Positions 13,011-21,596 of a stretch of DNA of 64,000 bases are shown piece by piece. The stretch is taken from NCBI RefSeq assembly GCF_007559345.1, contig NZ_VMBH01000001.1, positions 496,001 to 560,000 of the forward strand, in the 5' to 3' direction. The translations under genes were made by a program, and so were the position numbers. Position 1 is the first letter of the stretch, and every line of letters begins with the position of its first letter. The notes beneath the pieces were generated by a model. That model worked only from the letters and a program-made list of their open reading frames with translations. It did not search any database and was not told where the DNA came from. The stretch is from Cardinium endosymbiont of Dermatophagoides farinae. GTDB taxonomy: Bacteria > Bacteroidota > Bacteroidia > Cytophagales > Amoebophilaceae.

Positions 13011-13994
13011 TTATCTAGTTATTTTGCATACTTGTGGAATAAGTTTAGGAGATTGTTGTAGGATTGCTTTTGCCAAAATGGAACCAAGGTAAGCGTGGTA
13101 CATTAAACCACGAGATCCTAATCCTGGAAAACACCAAGTTTTGTTATCTAATTGATCAATAATTGGGTGAGCGGAAACTAGAGAACGGTAGACTCTAATG
13201 CCAGACTTGTAGCCTAGCACTTGAATATCGCTTTTAAACCATGGATCTACCTGAGATCGAATAAGTTTTGTAGCTTCATCTAGGGTAAGATCTGTTAAGT
13301 CTGTTCTCGAGGTTGTACCCATATAACATATGTTGCTTTGATCCGTTAGGCTTAAATAGCCATCACCAATAAGCGCATAAGTCAATCGTTTTTCACAAAT
13401 TAATACCTCTCCTCTTTTTAGTACTAAATTTAATGCAGGATATAATTCAGCAAGATTGGCACCACAAGCTAAAATGACCTTATCAAAATAAGCACTATCA
13501 CTTAACGTAAAATTTTGTAATACTAATTCAGCACCATAGTGATCACATAAATGCCAAATTCCTTTTAAGTAAAGATCTGTATAAACACTTAGTCCATTCG
13601 GAATAAATAGAGCTGGCCTGTATACTCCTGTTTGACTATAGGTATGCTGTGGATCCCATAAGGACACATCATCTTGTGTTCTGACTATATTAAAAAAAGC
13701 TTGCTGATCTTCTGGGTGTATGGCGCAACGAACAATGCCACTTATTTTATAAGTTGCTTTCCCTATAGCCTGTGCTGCTGCATCTAATAATTGTATGGTT
13801 GCTGCTATACCTGGTTGGGCACACCAGTTAAGCTGTGCAAGAGATCCTGTATATGGATGCAATAAGCCTGCAGCAGATCCTGAGGCTCCTGCTCCTATAC
13901 CGTCCTTTTCAAATAATTGTATTTTTAAATTACGGTCTATAGCTAAAAGATGATAACAAGTGGCAAGCCCTCCTCCTACAATAGCTACACGCAT
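13011..13994 (-). CDS. FAD-dependent oxidoreductase (DAO family)
   Basis: This 327-residue protein begins MRVAIVGGGLATCYHLL, an N-terminal Rossmann dinucleotide motif, followed by an acidic strand end (LFEKDGIG) and the DAO/MnmC-like GASGSAAGLLHPYTG. The C-terminal SGIRVYRSLVSAHPIID and PGLGSRGLMYHAYLGSI resemble the FAD-contact region of MnmC2-type enzymes. No methyltransferase half is present, so it would correspond to a stand-alone oxidoreductase domain. The substrate is unknown. The GxGxxG motif appears two or three residues shorter than usual (GGGLATCYH), which may weaken FAD binding or reflect a small deletion. Confidence 0.75.
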   Translation of the reverse strand: MRVAIVGGGLATCYHLLAIDRNLKIQLFEKDGIGAGASGSAAGLLHPYTGSLAQLNWCAQPGIAATIQLLDAAAQAIGKATYKISGIVRCAIHPEDQQAFFNIVRTQDDVSLWDPQHTYSQTGVYRPALFIPNGLSVYTDLYLKGIWHLCDHYGAELVLQNFTLSDSAYFDKVILACGANLAELYPALNLVLKRGEVLICEKRLTYALIGDGYLSLTDQSNICYMGTTSRTDLTDLTLDEATKLIRSQVDPWFKSDIQVLGYKSGIRVYRSLVSAHPIIDQLDNKTWCFPGLGSRGLMYHAYLGSILAKAILQQSPKLIPQVCKITR

Positions 13995-14216
13995 CCCTAA
14001 TAATTATTACATGATGACTATCAATAAAGATTTTTCTTAACACGCTTGCTCAATAGCATTGATGATTTACCCATGGTAATAAATTTTATTTGAAAAAACC
14101 AATAGAAAATCGGAATATTAAGTTTATAAGATGCCAGTCAGCGGTATATAGTATAAGCCAGTTTGAACTAAACTAAACGGTTTACAAGAACTTCACCAGG
14201 TGAATAGATACAAAAT

Positions 14217-14491
14217 ATAGCCGATACAATCCCATTAGACGAACTAAAAAAGTTATCTTTTCATAAAGAGAACAGAGCAATAACAACTAAGAATTTAGCA
14301 ATAAAAAGCCTACCTACAACAGATATTTATGTGCGCAACATTATGCCAGGCTATGGCTATCCGCTTGACAAGCTACAAGCCTCTGCTATCTTTATTAGCA
14401 CCCCTATTTATATTATAAATCAAACGAAAGATAAACGCTGGTCGCTTGTTATAACACCAGACTTTGTGGGAGCTAAATGGATGCTTATATG

Positions 14492-14492
<1 letters not shown>
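14217..14492 (+). pseudogene. C-terminal fragment of an SH3-domain (NlpC/P60-associated) protein
   Basis: An open stretch without a convincing start codon ends at TGA 14490-14492. It contains YGYPLDKLQASAIF, STPIYIINQTKDKRWSLV and ITPDFVGAKWM, which resemble the SH3 domain found before NlpC/P60 cysteine peptidase domains in cell-wall hydrolases. The hydrolase part is absent, and a stop lies just upstream in the frame. It is therefore a remnant of a peptidoglycan-remodelling gene. Its stop codon overlaps the 3' end of the oppositely oriented tRNA gene. Confidence 0.5.
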
Positions 14493-14578
<86 letters not shown>

Positions 14579-14785
14579 TAAAAATACAAATAGGTTACAA
14601 CTTAATCTAGCTAAAGATAGATAACCTGGTTAGTCAATAGATTGATAATCCTTAATATCAGACAATATTTATAAAATCTAAAAAGATAGCAGATACAATA
14701 TAAGCTTATCTGTAAAATTACTAAAGTTATCGATCAAATTTCATCAAAAGAGGCTTTACAATAGCTACCTATAATAGGTACGCCA

Positions 14786-15397
14786 CTATACTGCTTCATC
14801 TAAATCTGGGATATCCTCCTGCTCCTTACCATTTTTTAGTGGGGTAAGCCCTCCAGAAAAATTAAACTTCATTACTTCAGAACCAGGTAAATCTAAAGGT
14901 GTAACCAATTCTGGAGGAACAATAATCAAGATTCCAGCCAAATCATAAGCATTGGGCAAATAAACCGCCACATGGTTCGGCATAGAGAGCACCTCTAAAG
15001 ATTCTTTTGTAATAAACCCTATCCTATAGACCTGAGTCGTTTTATTCATTAGAACGACAACAGGCTTATTAAACTTTCCCTTGCTGCTTACAAAAGCCGA
15101 AGTAAAATCTTTTAAATAAGAATAGAGCGCACGAATAAATGGCACTTTTTTGATGAGCCCTTCTGTAAACCCAAATACCGACTTAACCAGTAAAGTAGTA
15201 CCTATATATCCCAATAGCGTTATAGACGCTACTACAATGAACATACCAAGACCTGGAATGCTAAGGCTTACAAATCCATCTACCTTTAGCAATATCACTG
15301 ATATTAAATAAAATGTTCCCCCTAATGGAATGATTAATAGCAACCCTCTAAAAAAGTAGAGTATAAGCTGATTGATAAGTGGCTGTTTTGTTTGCAT
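14786..15397 (-). CDS. DUF502 family membrane protein
   Basis: This 203-residue protein has an N-terminal membrane segment (FFRGLLLIIPLGGTFYL), a second one (PGLGMFIVVASITLLGYIG) and the conserved DUF502 features PFIRALYSYLKDF, RIGFITKE and VAVYLPNAYDLAG. Length and domain order are normal for the family, which is widespread and of unknown biochemical role. The start MQTKQPLINQ is followed directly by the first helix. No operon partner is adjacent. The protein appears intact. Confidence 0.88.
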   Translation of the reverse strand: MQTKQPLINQLILYFFRGLLLIIPLGGTFYLISVILLKVDGFVSLSIPGLGMFIVVASITLLGYIGTTLLVKSVFGFTEGLIKKVPFIRALYSYLKDFTSAFVSSKGKFNKPVVVLMNKTTQVYRIGFITKESLEVLSMPNHVAVYLPNAYDLAGILIIVPPELVTPLDLPGSEVMKFNFSGGLTPLKNGKEQEDIPDLDEAV

Positions 15398-15780
15398 GGT
15401 TTCAACATTGTAAATATAAAGCAGCCTAATCCTTAATTATTTAACTCCAATTTTAAGAAAAAAGATGATACTACACAATAGTATAGCAACTCTTTTTTAT
15501 GCAAACCATATATTAAAGTAATAGATCTATAATCAAATATATAGATTTGATAATGAGCCTATATACACATACTACCTTATTTTATTCGGTCTTATGCGCA
15601 ATGACAAGCATTATAAGTGGAATATAAGCACCATATTTATTAAAGTTTTTGTTTAACATTTATATATTTTATTCTGATTATATTATAAATTAATACTTAA
15701 TACAAATAATATTTGGGCTTATTAGGGCTAGCTGACACCTATTTATCGAATCGAACGAACCAAAGAGATATCCATCAATT
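15398..15780. other. Intergenic stretch without recognised features
   Basis: This AT-rich stretch lies between the DUF502 gene and the next repeat. I find no open frame, RNA gene or strong hairpin in it. Confidence 0.5.
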
Positions 15781-15916
15781 AGACCTTCTGCAAAACCTAT
15801 TTCTAATGGCAATTTTGGTGTCGAAGCTTGTCTATGCTCCTCAAATATATTTAGTATTCTGGCGACTGCGCTTCTCCTAAAAACTGCTGATCACAAATAG
15901 GTTTTGAAGAAGGTCT
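15781..15916 (+). repeat. Family A palindromic element, 136-bp form
   Basis: This copy has the full termini but the shorter central variant (attctggcgactgcg, lacking the ggtgctc segment). It is flanked by ATT on both sides (15778-15780 and 15917-15919). It is the first of five copies between 15.8 and 20.8 kb. Confidence 0.93.
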
Positions 15917-16055
15917 ATTGATTGGCAGCACATGCCTTAAACTGCCTACATCCGTCAAGCACAATCTTTGGCTTACCCAGCCGACACTGCCTAAAGTCAA
16001 GAAAATACCCAATAAAAAAAATAATATTTTTATTTGATTTTCAGTATTAATTTTT

Positions 16056-16071
16056 TTTAGTCTAAACTAAA
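16056..16071 (+). promoter_or_regulatory. Possible metal-regulator operator (upstream)
   Basis: The imperfect dyad TTTAGT-CTAA-ACTAAA lies about 125 bp before the repressor gene. Its half-site resembles that of the dyad at 16146-16163, so it may be an operator for the DtxR/MntR-type protein. This is inference from symmetry only. Confidence 0.3.
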
Positions 16072-16145
16072 AAAATTTTTATACTTGACTAAAATCACAA
16101 ACCATAAAACCTGCCGTCAATTTGCAATTCATGTTATAGGCTAGT

Positions 16146-16163
16146 ATTTAGATATGTCTAAAT
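16146..16163 (+). promoter_or_regulatory. Possible autoregulatory operator of the metal repressor
   Basis: This is a perfect 7-bp dyad, ATTTAGA-TATG-TCTAAAT, 33 bp before the likely ATG at 16197. DtxR/MntR regulators commonly bind such AT-rich palindromes at their own promoters. The placement suggests metal-dependent control of the repressor and of the uptake genes behind it. Confidence 0.42.
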
Positions 16164-16196
16164 ATTTATTTAAATTTGACTAAATTCAATATATTT

Positions 16197-16856
16197 ATGA
16201 AACGTACACATGCAGAAGAAAATTATTTAAAGGCTATTTATATGCTTTCGGAAAAGAAAGAAGCATTGGTTACAACTACTGCCATGGCAGAATTTTTACA
16301 TACCAGTGCTGCATCGATTACCGATATGGTACAGAAGCTACACAACAAAGGGTTGGTTGTCTACCGTAAATACCAAGGCGTAGCTTTGACAGAGACAGGG
16401 AAACAATTTGCTATAAAGATTCTACGAAAGCATTTGCTTTGGGAGGTTTTCTTAGTAGATAAGCTAAAATTTGGATGGAGTGAAATACATGAGATAGCAG
16501 AACAATTAGAGCATATTGACTCTGATATACTCATAGATCGGCTGGACGATTTTCTAGGTCATCCCTATTGCAACCCTCATGGTATCGTTATTCCAAATGC
16601 TGATGGAAAGATTATAACTAGGCCTAGATTGTTGATGACAGATCTCTCTGAAGGAGCAAGTGGCATAGTAAGCGCCATTAAAGATGACTCAACCTCTTTT
16701 TTACAATATCTGGGTAAAAGAAATATCTATTTAGGGGTTAAGATAACGGTTGTTGAAAAAATTGAATTTGATGAGTCTATGGATGTAACTATTGATAATC
16801 AGCATAAAATTAATATATCTCGTAAGATAACAGATAATATTTTAATAAGTTTATAG
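16197..16856 (+). CDS. DtxR/MntR-family metal-dependent transcriptional repressor
   Basis: The start is placed at the ATG at 16197 (MKRTHAEENYLKAIYML) rather than the TTG at 16176, because the family begins with this helix. A winged-helix DNA-binding domain (AEFLHTSAASITDMVQKLHNKGLV, shown here by TSAASITDMVQKL) is followed by the dimerisation and metal-binding region (HLLWEVFLVDKL, HEIAEQLEHI, GHPYCNPHG) and a C-terminal FeoA/SH3-like part. At about 219 residues it is normal length. It sits 2 bp before the first metal-binding lipoprotein gene, so it probably controls manganese, iron or zinc import. Confidence 0.88.
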   Translation: MKRTHAEENYLKAIYMLSEKKEALVTTTAMAEFLHTSAASITDMVQKLHNKGLVVYRKYQGVALTETGKQFAIKILRKHLLWEVFLVDKLKFGWSEIHEIAEQLEHIDSDILIDRLDDFLGHPYCNPHGIVIPNADGKIITRPRLLMTDLSEGASGIVSAIKDDSTSFLQYLGKRNIYLGVKITVVEKIEFDESMDVTIDNQHKINISRKITDNILISL

Positions 16857-16858
16857 TT

Positions 16859-17791
16859 ATGATGGCTATTTTTATTAGATATCTAGCCTCCAATAGGCAT
16901 ATAGTTTTTTATTTGTTTTTTTGTTTAAGCCTATTTTCATGTTTTGATCCTGTTACAGAGGAACCATTTACCATTTTGACTACTACAGGTATGCTGGGAG
17001 ATGCGGTAAAAAACATTGTGAAAGAAGACGCGCATGTAGTCAGCTTAATGGGCCCTGGTATAGATCCGCATACCTATCAAACTACCCAAAAAGATGTGCA
17101 GCAGCTGATGCATGCACATATGGTTTTTTACAATGGACTTGATTTAGAAGGAAAAATGAGCAATCTATTAAAAGAGATGGCTAAAGAAAGGAAGGTATAC
17201 GCAGTGAGTGATGCCCTTGATAAAACAGCGTTACTATACGAGGGTACCATTGGGGCAGATCCCCATTTCTGGTTTGATGTAAAACTATGGAAACAGGTAG
17301 TCGGCTTTATCAGTCAAAAGCTACAAGAAGCAAGACCCGAGTCAGCGGCGTATTATCAAAATAATACGTTGGCTTACATGGAAATACTAGAGCAATTGCA
17401 TAAATCAGTTGCTACTCAAATTCAATCTATTCCAGCAAAACAGCGGGTATTGATCACTGCACATGATGCTTTTGGCTATTTTGGAAAGGCGTATAATATA
17501 GAAGTAGTTGGTTTACAAGGAATTTCTACTGTAGCTGAGTGTGGTTTAAAAGATATTAACCGGATTGTACAGCTTATTAGGGAACGAAATATTAAAGCAA
17601 TTTTTTTTGAAACTTCTGTTTCAGATAAATCGATGCGGGCTGTATTAGAAGGTTGTGCCAATTATGGACATAAGGTAGCAGTAGGAGGGTATCTGTATTC
17701 GGATGCACTTGGTGCGCCTGATACGTTAGAAGGAACCTATTGCGGCATGATTAAGGCCAATGCTACAACAATTGTCAATGCACTGAAATAA
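16859..17791 (+). CDS. Metal ABC transporter substrate-binding lipoprotein (copy 1)
   Basis: This protein belongs to the ZnuA/MntC/TroA cluster (A-1 periplasmic binding proteins). A signal region ends in LSLFSC, a lipobox, so the mature protein is membrane-anchored. Candidate metal ligands are visible: His in DPHTYQ, His in ADPHFWFD, Glu in FFETSVS and Asp in YSDALG. The HHED-type set leaves Mn, Fe or Zn open. It directly follows the repressor gene, and its TAA stop is adjacent to a family A element. A second copy, very similar in sequence, lies 420 bp downstream. Confidence 0.9.
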   Translation: MMAIFIRYLASNRHIVFYLFFCLSLFSCFDPVTEEPFTILTTTGMLGDAVKNIVKEDAHVVSLMGPGIDPHTYQTTQKDVQQLMHAHMVFYNGLDLEGKMSNLLKEMAKERKVYAVSDALDKTALLYEGTIGADPHFWFDVKLWKQVVGFISQKLQEARPESAAYYQNNTLAYMEILEQLHKSVATQIQSIPAKQRVLITAHDAFGYFGKAYNIEVVGLQGISTVAECGLKDINRIVQLIRERNIKAIFFETSVSDKSMRAVLEGCANYGHKVAVGGYLYSDALGAPDTLEGTYCGMIKANATTIVNALK

Positions 17792-17792
17792 T

Positions 17793-17919
17793 AGACCTTC
17801 TGCAAAACCTATTGCTAAATGGCAATTTTGTGGTCTATGCTCCTCAAATACATTTAGTATGCTGGCGACTGCGCTTCTCCTAAAAACTGCTGATCACAAA
17901 TAGGTTTTGAAGAAGGTCT
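17793..17919 (+). repeat. Family A palindromic element, 127-bp form
   Basis: This shortest regular form lacks both the tgtcgaagctt segment and the ggtgctc segment. It begins 1 bp after the stop codon of the first metal-binding lipoprotein. The flanks are AAT and ATT, so no clean duplication is seen. Confidence 0.9.
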
Positions 17920-18065
17920 ATTATAATGCACGGATGCAAATAGCAAATTTATAGGGAAAGCATTAACTTTGCATGACCTGCTCATAAAGTTCTAAAAAGT
18001 GCAACAGCATACTTGGATCGGTCTATTGAAGCAATAATAAAACTACAGCAGGCTATAGCAATAGG

Positions 18066-18207
18066 AGACCTTCTGCAAAACCTATTTCTAATGGCAATTT
18101 TGGTGTCGAAGCTTGTCTATGCTCCTCAAATACATTTAGTATACTGCGGTGCTCGACTGCGCTTCTCCTAAAAACTGCTGATCACAAATAGGTTTTGAAG
18201 AAGGTCT
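18066..18207 (+). repeat. Family A palindromic element, 142-bp form
   Basis: This full-length copy is flanked by AGG on both sides (18063-18065 and 18208-18210). Its right end contains a purine-rich gaagaagg about 10 bp before the ATG of the second lipoprotein gene and could act as its ribosome-binding region. Confidence 0.93.
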
Positions 18208-18211
18208 AGGG

Positions 18212-19177
18212 ATGAATAGGCACATAATGTTAAATATAATATTCTGTATGGCAGCCAATTTTGCTAGATACATATTGTCAAATTTATATAGCGTTTTTTA
18301 TCTATTTTCTTGCTTTGCTTTACCTTCTTGTTTGATACCTACAAATGAAAAATTTGTTATTTTAACTACTACAGGCATCTTAGGAGATGCGATTAAAAAC
18401 ATTGTAAAGGAAGATGCGCAGGTAGTTGTCCTAATGGGCCCTGGCACAGATCCGCATACATACCAAACTACTCAAAAAGATGTACAACAGCTTAGGCATG
18501 CGCATATGATCTTTTATCATGGCCTTGATTTGGAGGGAAAGATGACAGATATCTTGCAAAGAATGGGGCAGGAAAGAAAAGCTTATGCAGTGAGTGATGC
18601 GCTTGATAAAACAGCGTTACTATACGAGGGTACCATTGTGGCAGACCCCCATGTCTGGTTTGATGTAAAACTATGGAAGCAGGTAGTCGGTTTTATCAGT
18701 CAAAAGCTACAAGAAGCAAGACCCGAATCAGCGGCGTATTATCAAAATAATACATTGGCTTACATGGAAGAACTGGCGCATTTACATGAATTAATTACTA
18801 TTCAAATTAACTCTATCCCAAAACTACAGCGGGTATTGATTACTGCACATGATGCTTTTGGTTATTTTGGAAAGGCGTATAATATAGAAGTAGTTGGTTT
18901 ACAAGGTGTTTCTAGTGTAGCTGAATGTGGTTTAAAAGATATTAACCGGATTGCAGCGCTTATTAGAGAACGAAATATCAAAGCGGTTTTTTTTGAAACT
19001 TCTGTTTCAAATAGATCGATTCGGGTTGTATTAGAAAATTGTGCCCATTATGGACATAAGGTAGCGGTAGGGGGATATCTTTATTCAGATGCACTTGGTG
19101 CACCTGGTACGTTAGAAGGGACCTATTGTGGCATGATTAAGGCCAATGCTACAACAATTGTTAATGCACTAAAATAA
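18212..19177 (+). CDS. Metal ABC transporter substrate-binding lipoprotein (copy 2)
   Basis: This is a paralogue of the protein at 16859-17791. The mature domains are close to identical over long blocks (DPHTYQTTQKDVQQL, SDALDKTALLYEGTI and VWFDVKLWKQVVGFI here against FWFDVKLWKQVVGFI in copy 1), while the signal regions differ. The signal region ends in FALPSC, a lipobox. The same ligand set is visible (DPHTYQ, DPHVWFD, FFETSVS, YSDALG). The start follows the element end by 4 bp, so the element may provide its translation signal. The ATPase gene starts 2 bp after its stop, so the two are co-transcribed. Confidence 0.9.
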   Translation: MNRHIMLNIIFCMAANFARYILSNLYSVFYLFSCFALPSCLIPTNEKFVILTTTGILGDAIKNIVKEDAQVVVLMGPGTDPHTYQTTQKDVQQLRHAHMIFYHGLDLEGKMTDILQRMGQERKAYAVSDALDKTALLYEGTIVADPHVWFDVKLWKQVVGFISQKLQEARPESAAYYQNNTLAYMEELAHLHELITIQINSIPKLQRVLITAHDAFGYFGKAYNIEVVGLQGVSSVAECGLKDINRIAALIRERNIKAVFFETSVSNRSIRVVLENCAHYGHKVAVGGYLYSDALGAPGTLEGTYCGMIKANATTIVNALK

Positions 19178-19179
19178 GG

Positions 19180-19938
19180 ATGATAGAAAAAAACATCATA
19201 AGCATAAAGGATTTAACTGTTGGCTATACAAACCATAAAGTTGTGCTGGAAGCAGTTAGTTTTGATTTACCATCCCATAAAATCATTGGCATAATAGGTC
19301 CAAATGGGGCTGGTAAGTCCACCTTACTAAAGGCTGCTATGGGGCTAATTCCTTATCAAAAGGGTGAAATAAAATTATTTGGAGAACCTATAAGTAGGGT
19401 AAGAAAGTGCATTAGTTATGTCCCTCAAAAAGAATCCGTAGATTGGGACTTTCCTGCTTCTGTATTTGACATTGCGCTTTTAGGCAGGTATAATAGATTG
19501 GGATTTTTTCAGCGGCCTAGTAAAAAGGATAAAGTAATAGCTATGCAGTGCTTAGAGGAATTAGGCATGGCACATCTTGCTAAGCGACAAATTGGAGAGC
19601 TATCTGGAGGGCAACAGCAACGGGTATTTTTGGCCAGGGCATTGGCACAAGATGCAGCGTTGTATTTTATGGATGAACCTTTTACGGGTATAGATGTTAC
19701 TACAGAAAAAATTGTTATTGGACTCTTAAAAAATATGGTGGCAGCAGGAAAAACAATTGTGGTGGTACACCATGATTTGGGATCGGTACATGGCTACTTT
19801 GATTGGCTGGTGCTACTCAACCATAGGCTTATAGCTTCTGGTGATACAAAAGAGGTTTTTACAGCTGACTTATTAGAAAAAACCTATGGTAGTACGTTCT
19901 CTTGCTTCCGAGGCCATGCAACCAAGTGTCCGCTATAG
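19180..19938 (+). CDS. Metal ABC transporter ATP-binding protein
   Basis: This 252-residue ATPase has Walker A GPNGAGKSTLLKA, Q-loop YVPQKESVDWDFP, signature LSGGQQQRVFLARA, Walker B ALYFMDEPFTG and H-loop VVVHHDLGS. The Q-loop sequence and neighbours place it in the Mn/Zn/Fe (ZnuC/MntB/TroB) group. It would energise uptake of the metal delivered by the two lipoproteins. The expected membrane permease gene does not follow. A hairpin and repeats come next, so the permease is either elsewhere or lost. Confidence 0.9.
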   Translation: MIEKNIISIKDLTVGYTNHKVVLEAVSFDLPSHKIIGIIGPNGAGKSTLLKAAMGLIPYQKGEIKLFGEPISRVRKCISYVPQKESVDWDFPASVFDIALLGRYNRLGFFQRPSKKDKVIAMQCLEELGMAHLAKRQIGELSGGQQQRVFLARALAQDAALYFMDEPFTGIDVTTEKIVIGLLKNMVAAGKTIVVVHHDLGSVHGYFDWLVLLNHRLIASGDTKEVFTADLLEKTYGSTFSCFRGHATKCPL

Positions 19939-19973
19939 GTTACTTGGATGGATGATACCTTATACCACTAATA

Positions 19974-20000
19974 ATTCCCATGGTCGTATACCATGGGAAT
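19974..20000 (+). terminator. Hairpin after the metal-transport genes
   Basis: The perfect inverted repeat ATTCCCATGGT-CGTAT-ACCATGGGAAT begins 36 bp after the ATPase stop codon and is followed by agaccttttaa. The position and short T-tract suggest a terminator of the metal operon. Confidence 0.55.
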
Positions 20001-20064
20001 AGACCTTTTAATGCTCCAAGAAATTTATGGGACCTGTATTGCTAGAGAGCTTATGGGGGAGATT

Positions 20065-20206
20065 AGACCTTCTTCAAAACCTATTTGTGATCAGCAGTTT
20101 TTAGGAGAAGCGCAGTCGAGCACCGCAGCATACTAAATGTATTTGAGGAGCATAGACAAGCTTCGACACCAAAATTGCCATTAGAAATAGGTTTTGCAGA
20201 AGGTCT
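20065..20206 (-). repeat. Family A palindromic element, 142-bp form, reverse orientation
   Basis: This full-length inverted copy has flanks ATT and TAT, so no exact duplication is seen. Its last T forms part of the stop codon of the truncated nuclease/transposase gene on the minus strand. Confidence 0.92.
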
Positions 20207-20685
20207 TATATAAGACGCTGGATATGTGAGCGAGATAACCCAGTAAGCATAATAATATCGTCTATAGGATAACCCTTTAAAAGCATAGACTTAGCTATAG
20301 AACGGGCTTTCTCCATTTCTCCCTCTAGTTTCCATTTTTCTTTCCCTATTTGTATACCCTCTTCCCTATATTTTTGTGCTATAGTTCTCATAATATCTTC
20401 TTTATCTTCTTTGGGTAGATGCTCCCTAATAATATTTTTCCATATCTGGATGCTTATCTTCTGGCAACTTGCTGTCAGTGTACCATAAAAAATTCTTTAT
20501 ATAAAAATATAACCTTTTTCCTTATCTAGCAGTATACAAGACTTAAAGTTTTCTAAAACTTCCTCCCATAACCTTAATCATATCACGAACGTGGACATAC
20601 TTCATAAAATATTCCATCATCCCCAAATGTGCCTTCTTCTTGATCTCATCATCTGGCATAGCATACAAGTCCACCAGTTGATAAT
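20206..20685 (-). pseudogene. Rpn/PD-(D/E)XK transposase-family protein, C-terminal remnant
   Basis: Minus-strand frames read VDLYAMPDDEIKKKAHLG, then EVLENFKSCILLDKEKGYIF, then KLPEDKHPDMEKIIREHLP and a final frame ending MLLKGYPIDDIIMLTGLS. This matches the C-terminal half of recombination-promoting nuclease (Rpn, formerly 'transposase_31') proteins, including their terminal helix-turn motif. The catalytic N-terminus is missing because a family A element abuts at 20686, and at least two frameshifts split the rest. It is a dead copy. Confidence 0.6.
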
Positions 20686-20827
20686 AGACCTTCTGCAAAA
20701 CCTATTTCTAATGGCAATTTTGGTGTCGAAGCTTGTCTATGCTCCTCAAATACATTTAGTATGCTGCGGTGCTCGACTGCGCTTCTCCTAAAAACTGCTG
20801 ATCACAAATAGGTTTTGAAGAAGGTCT
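20686..20827 (+). repeat. Family A palindromic element, 142-bp form
   Basis: This full-length copy abuts the broken end of the Rpn-family remnant. The flanks AAT and ATA do not match. With the copy at 20065 it brackets the remnant in opposite orientation, so recombination between elements could have removed the missing half. Confidence 0.92.
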
Positions 20828-20834
20828 ATAGACC

Positions 20835-20910
20835 TTTTTTCTAATCAACCAAAGCAAAAGCGCTTGATTTTTGGTTGACTCTTGAATCAACCAAAAAGTA
20901 AAATCAAGCC
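20835..20910. repeat. Partial family B hairpin
   Basis: The motif gcgcttgatttttggttgac is followed by gaatcaaccaaaaagtaaaatcaag. This resembles the distal hairpin of the family B repeats found at 21365, 30364, 37025, 51206 and 61946. It lies about 90 bp before the thioredoxin gene. Confidence 0.45.
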
Positions 20911-20997
20911 TCCTTTTGTATATTGCAGGGGAATTTTTTAAATTCCCTTTTTGAGTAAAATCCCCGGGCGTTGCCCGTTATGAAACAACTTTAACCT

Positions 20998-21324
20998 ATG
21001 GATCAAAATATTCTAGAGATTACAGATGCGCAGTTTGATGGAGTCATTGGCGAACACAAACTTGTCTTAGTAGACTTTTGGGCACCTTGGTGTGGGCCTT
21101 GCCTAAAACTTGCCCCCGTTATAGAGCAGCTTGCGGCTATCTATAAAGGGAAAGCAGCTATTGCCAAGCTTAATATCAGTGAAAATAGCCAAACACCTGC
21201 TAGATATTCTATTACCACCATCCCTACTATGTTGTTGTTTCATCAAGGCCAACAGGTAGACCGTTTGGTTGGAAATCTGCCGATCATTCAAATTCAGGAA
21301 GTATTAGATAAATATTTATCTTAA
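20998..21324 (+). CDS. trxA: Thioredoxin
   Basis: This 108-residue protein is of normal thioredoxin length. The redox motif WAPWCGPCLKLAPV carries the CGPC pair, and the cis-proline region ITTIPTMLLF and the C-terminal helix are present. It reduces disulfides of cytoplasmic proteins with electrons from thioredoxin reductase, which is not in the window. Family B repeats lie on both sides, so it is probably transcribed alone. Confidence 0.93.
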   Translation: MDQNILEITDAQFDGVIGEHKLVLVDFWAPWCGPCLKLAPVIEQLAAIYKGKAAIAKLNISENSQTPARYSITTIPTMLLFHQGQQVDRLVGNLPIIQIQEVLDKYLS

Positions 21325-21364
21325 AATGTGAGAAATTATATATCTTGCTTTTTACAAGCACAAA

Positions 21365-21592
21365 TAAAAACGTGCCTTGAAAAAAGTTACGATTAAAAAA
21401 TCCAGCTTATAACTGGAAAAATTGTATAGTAAAAACGCGCCCTTGGAAAAAGTTGCAATGGGTAAGCATGCCCTCTAAATGATGGATAGAAAATCAGTAC
21501 CCATTCGGCTATATGGCACTGCTATCCCCAAAGTAAGAGCGCTTGATTTTTTGCTTACTTTTTGATCAAGCAAAAAGTAAGGTAAAAACGCC
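21365..21592. repeat. Family B hairpin repeat
   Basis: This copy contains two head segments (cttgaaaaaagttacgatt and cccttggaaaaagttgcaa) and the conserved tail gcgcttgattttttgctta, ending in the dyad CTTACTTTTTG-ATCAAG-CAAAAAGTAAG. It ends 4 bp before the ABC exporter start and would otherwise extend that reading frame falsely upstream. Confidence 0.7.
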
Positions 21593-21596
21593 TTGT

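Noticed and set aside
21543-21596. Upstream extension of the ABC exporter frame (18 extra codons)
   Set aside because: The codons are the tail of a family B repeat, also seen as an open frame near 30490. The ATG at 21597 gives a normal N-terminus.
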